From NCBI GenBank assembly GCA_041623475.1, contig JBFJWU010000164.1, positions 1 through 7,402 on the forward strand: DNA of 7,402 nucleotides. Reading direction: 5' to 3'. A program made the position numbers and the translations under genes. Positions 6,322 to 7,402 of the stretch are shown piece after piece; the first letter of the stretch is position 1, and each line of letters opens with the position of its first letter. The notes under the pieces were generated by a model. The model was given only the letters and a program-made list of their open reading frames with translations, had not been told where the DNA came from and made no database searches. The DNA comes from JBFJWU01 sp041623475 [NCBI: bacterium]. Its GTDB lineage: Bacteria; J088.

Positions 6322-6339
6322 TTCTTAATTTTCTTTTCG
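6312..6339. promoter_or_regulatory. Inverted repeat upstream of the antiporter (CGAAA-N18-TTTCG)
   Basis: CGAAAA at 6312-6317 and TTTTCG at 6334-6339 form a perfect 6-bp dyad. Counting the CGAAA core, the 18-bp spacing equals that of the dyad over the winged-helix promoter. A shared regulator is a reasonable inference. Confidence 0.45.
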
Positions 6340-6398
6340 TTAATAGTATTACTTGAATTATTTTTTATAAACGATCAAACACGTAAAGCGGTGCACAC

Positions 6399-7402
6399 AT
6401 GGAACTCAGCCTGATCCACATTTTTTCTGTTCTTGCCGCCGCCTGGTTATCGGGGCGAATCGCACAACGTTTCGGCCTGCCGGCAATTCTTGGCGAACTC
6501 GCCGCCGGCATTCTGCTGGGCCCGGCACTGCTCGGGTGGCTTGGACCAAATGAAGCAACGCGAGTACTCGCCGAACTGGGTGTCTACCTGCTGATGCTCT
6601 ATATCGGGTTGGAAATGGATCCGGGCGCAATCGCACGTGCATCTGGCGGCGGCCTGCTGGCCGCCATCGGCGGATTCGTGATCCCTTTTGCCGCTGGCAT
6701 GGCAATGATGGAGTTCTTTGGCTATTCAACGGAGGCCGGCCTGTTCATGGGAACGGCAATGGGTGTGACGTCATTGGCGACCAAATCCCGGATTCTCGTC
6801 GACCTTGATCTGATTGGCACGCGTATCGCCAGTGTGATGATGGCTGGGGCATTGTTCGCGGACACCCTGGCACTGGTTGTGTTTGCCGCGATCCTTTCAT
6901 TGGCGGCAGGCGGCAGCATTTCCGAACTTGCAGCGTCAGATCTGGCGCTTGCGTTCGCCAAGGCCGCCCTGTTTTTCGGGATATCGGCACTGGTCGGGAT
7001 GCGCGCGCTGCCGATTCTCGGGCGCCTCATCAAGGGGGCGGGATTCCGCGGTCGGACGTCGAGCTTTACAATCGTCTTGCTGGTCGCCCTTGTGTTTGCC
7101 GAAATGGCAAAACTGGCGGGACTGCATTCCGTGCTGGGCGCATTTATCGCTGGTTTGTTCCTGCAGCAGGGGATCATCAGCAAGCGCTGGTCCGGTGAAG
7201 TTCGCGACGTCGCCCACGACATCTCTATCGGTTTCCTGGCACCGATCTTTTTTGTCACTGCCGGGTTCCACGTATCGCCGTCAGCGCTCGTCGACAACGC
7301 CGGGTTGACGATCCTGGTCATTGCCGTCGCAACTGTGACCAAGATCGCCGGGACCGCATTGTTCTACCTGCCTACGGGGCGCGGCTGGAAAGAGGGGCTT
7401 GC
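6399..7402 (+). CDS. CPA2-family cation:proton antiporter (3' end cut by window edge)
   Basis: From ATG at 6399 the frame stays open for 334 codons to the right edge. The product is an integral inner-membrane protein with about ten visible hydrophobic segments. It opens like CPA2 exchangers (Kef/NapA/GerN type) with RFGLPAILGELAAGILLGP (24-42) and LGVYLLMLYIGLEMD (60-74). Later come GTAMGVTSLATKSRILVDL (118-136), the ion-site helix with ALFADTLALVVFA (151-163), LGAFIAGL (246-253), FLAPIFFVTAGF (279-290) and VTKIAGT (313-319), whose Lys315 corresponds to the conserved lysine of NapA-like proteins. At the ion site there is one Asp (D155) followed by Thr rather than the Asp-Asp pair of electrogenic exchangers. 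This, with the Kef-like start, leaves Na+ or K+ specificity open. Whether a C-terminal RCK/TrkA domain follows cannot be seen. A role in Na+/K+ or pH homeostasis fits the ect neighbours. Confidence 0.88.
   Translation, partial: MELSLIHIFSVLAAAWLSGRIAQRFGLPAILGELAAGILLGPALLGWLGPNEATRVLAELGVYLLMLYIGLEMDPGAIARASGGGLLAAIGGFVIPFAAGMAMMEFFGYSTEAGLFMGTAMGVTSLATKSRILVDLDLIGTRIASVMMAGALFADTLALVVFAAILSLAAGGSISELAASDLALAFAKAALFFGISALVGMRALPILGRLIKGAGFRGRTSSFTIVLLVALVFAEMAKLAGLHSVLGAFIAGLFLQQGIISKRWSGEVRDVAHDISIGFLAPIFFVTAGFHVSPSALVDNAGLTILVIAVATVTKIAGTALFYLPTGRGWKEGL

Larger units (their letters stand above)
6293..6398 (+). other. AT-rich spacer upstream of the antiporter gene
   Basis: This 106-bp spacer is strikingly AT-rich up to about 6370, with repeated A and T runs (T8 at 6294, A4T6 at 6314-6323, T6 at 6361-6366), suggesting curved or easily melted DNA. 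It should hold the antiporter promoter: TATAAA at 6366-6371 is a possible -10 box, but no good -35 is placed correctly. No strong ribosome binding site precedes the ATG at 6399. Confidence 0.5.

Noticed and set aside
1-7402. ectD hydroxylase, transposases, tRNA/rRNA genes and CRISPR arrays
   Set aside because: I looked for their motifs or repeat patterns and saw none. ectD could lie outside the window.

Overview
The window carries an ectoine (compatible-solute) biosynthesis operon on the minus strand, its divergent MarR-type regulator on the plus strand, and then a plus-strand run of three genes ending in a cation:proton antiporter cut by the right edge. It points to a halotolerant or marine bacterium. 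Regulated ect clusters of this form (ectR next to ectABC-ask) are best known from Proteobacteria. Coding GC is moderate and the intergenic spacers are clearly AT-rich. The sequence alone does not fix the taxon.

Layout. Minus strand, reading right to left from about 4563: promoter, ectA (4422-3901), ectB (3888-2563), ectC (2557-2144), aspartate kinase (2147-534) and a UPF0316/DUF2179 membrane protein (533 to beyond the left edge). Junctions are 12 nt, 5 nt, an ATGA overlap and a directly abutting TGA/ATG, so the five genes look like one translationally coupled operon. Aspartate kinase feeds aspartyl phosphate toward aspartate semialdehyde; EctB makes 2,4-diaminobutyrate, EctA acetylates it and EctC cyclises it to ectoine. 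No ectD (ectoine hydroxylase) or transporter gene is present in the window.

The 190-bp divergent spacer (4423-4612) holds a good sigma70-like ect promoter. Its perfect TATAAT box sits inside a 16-bp near-palindrome, a strong candidate operator for the EctR-like protein encoded at 4613-5113. The plus strand continues with an alpha/beta-hydrolase-fold protein of unknown role (5197-5961), a 98-aa winged-helix protein (5996-6292) whose consensus promoter would yield an almost leaderless mRNA, and a CPA2-type antiporter (6399 to beyond the right edge). The spacers before the last two genes each contain an inverted repeat with the same arms and spacing (CGAAA-N18-TTTCG), suggesting that one regulator, perhaps the small winged-helix protein, acts on both. 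Together the locus would link organic osmolyte synthesis with ion/pH homeostasis. The ectABC and ectR calls are solid. The unusual points are the kinase type, the coupled DUF2179 gene and the paired dyads.
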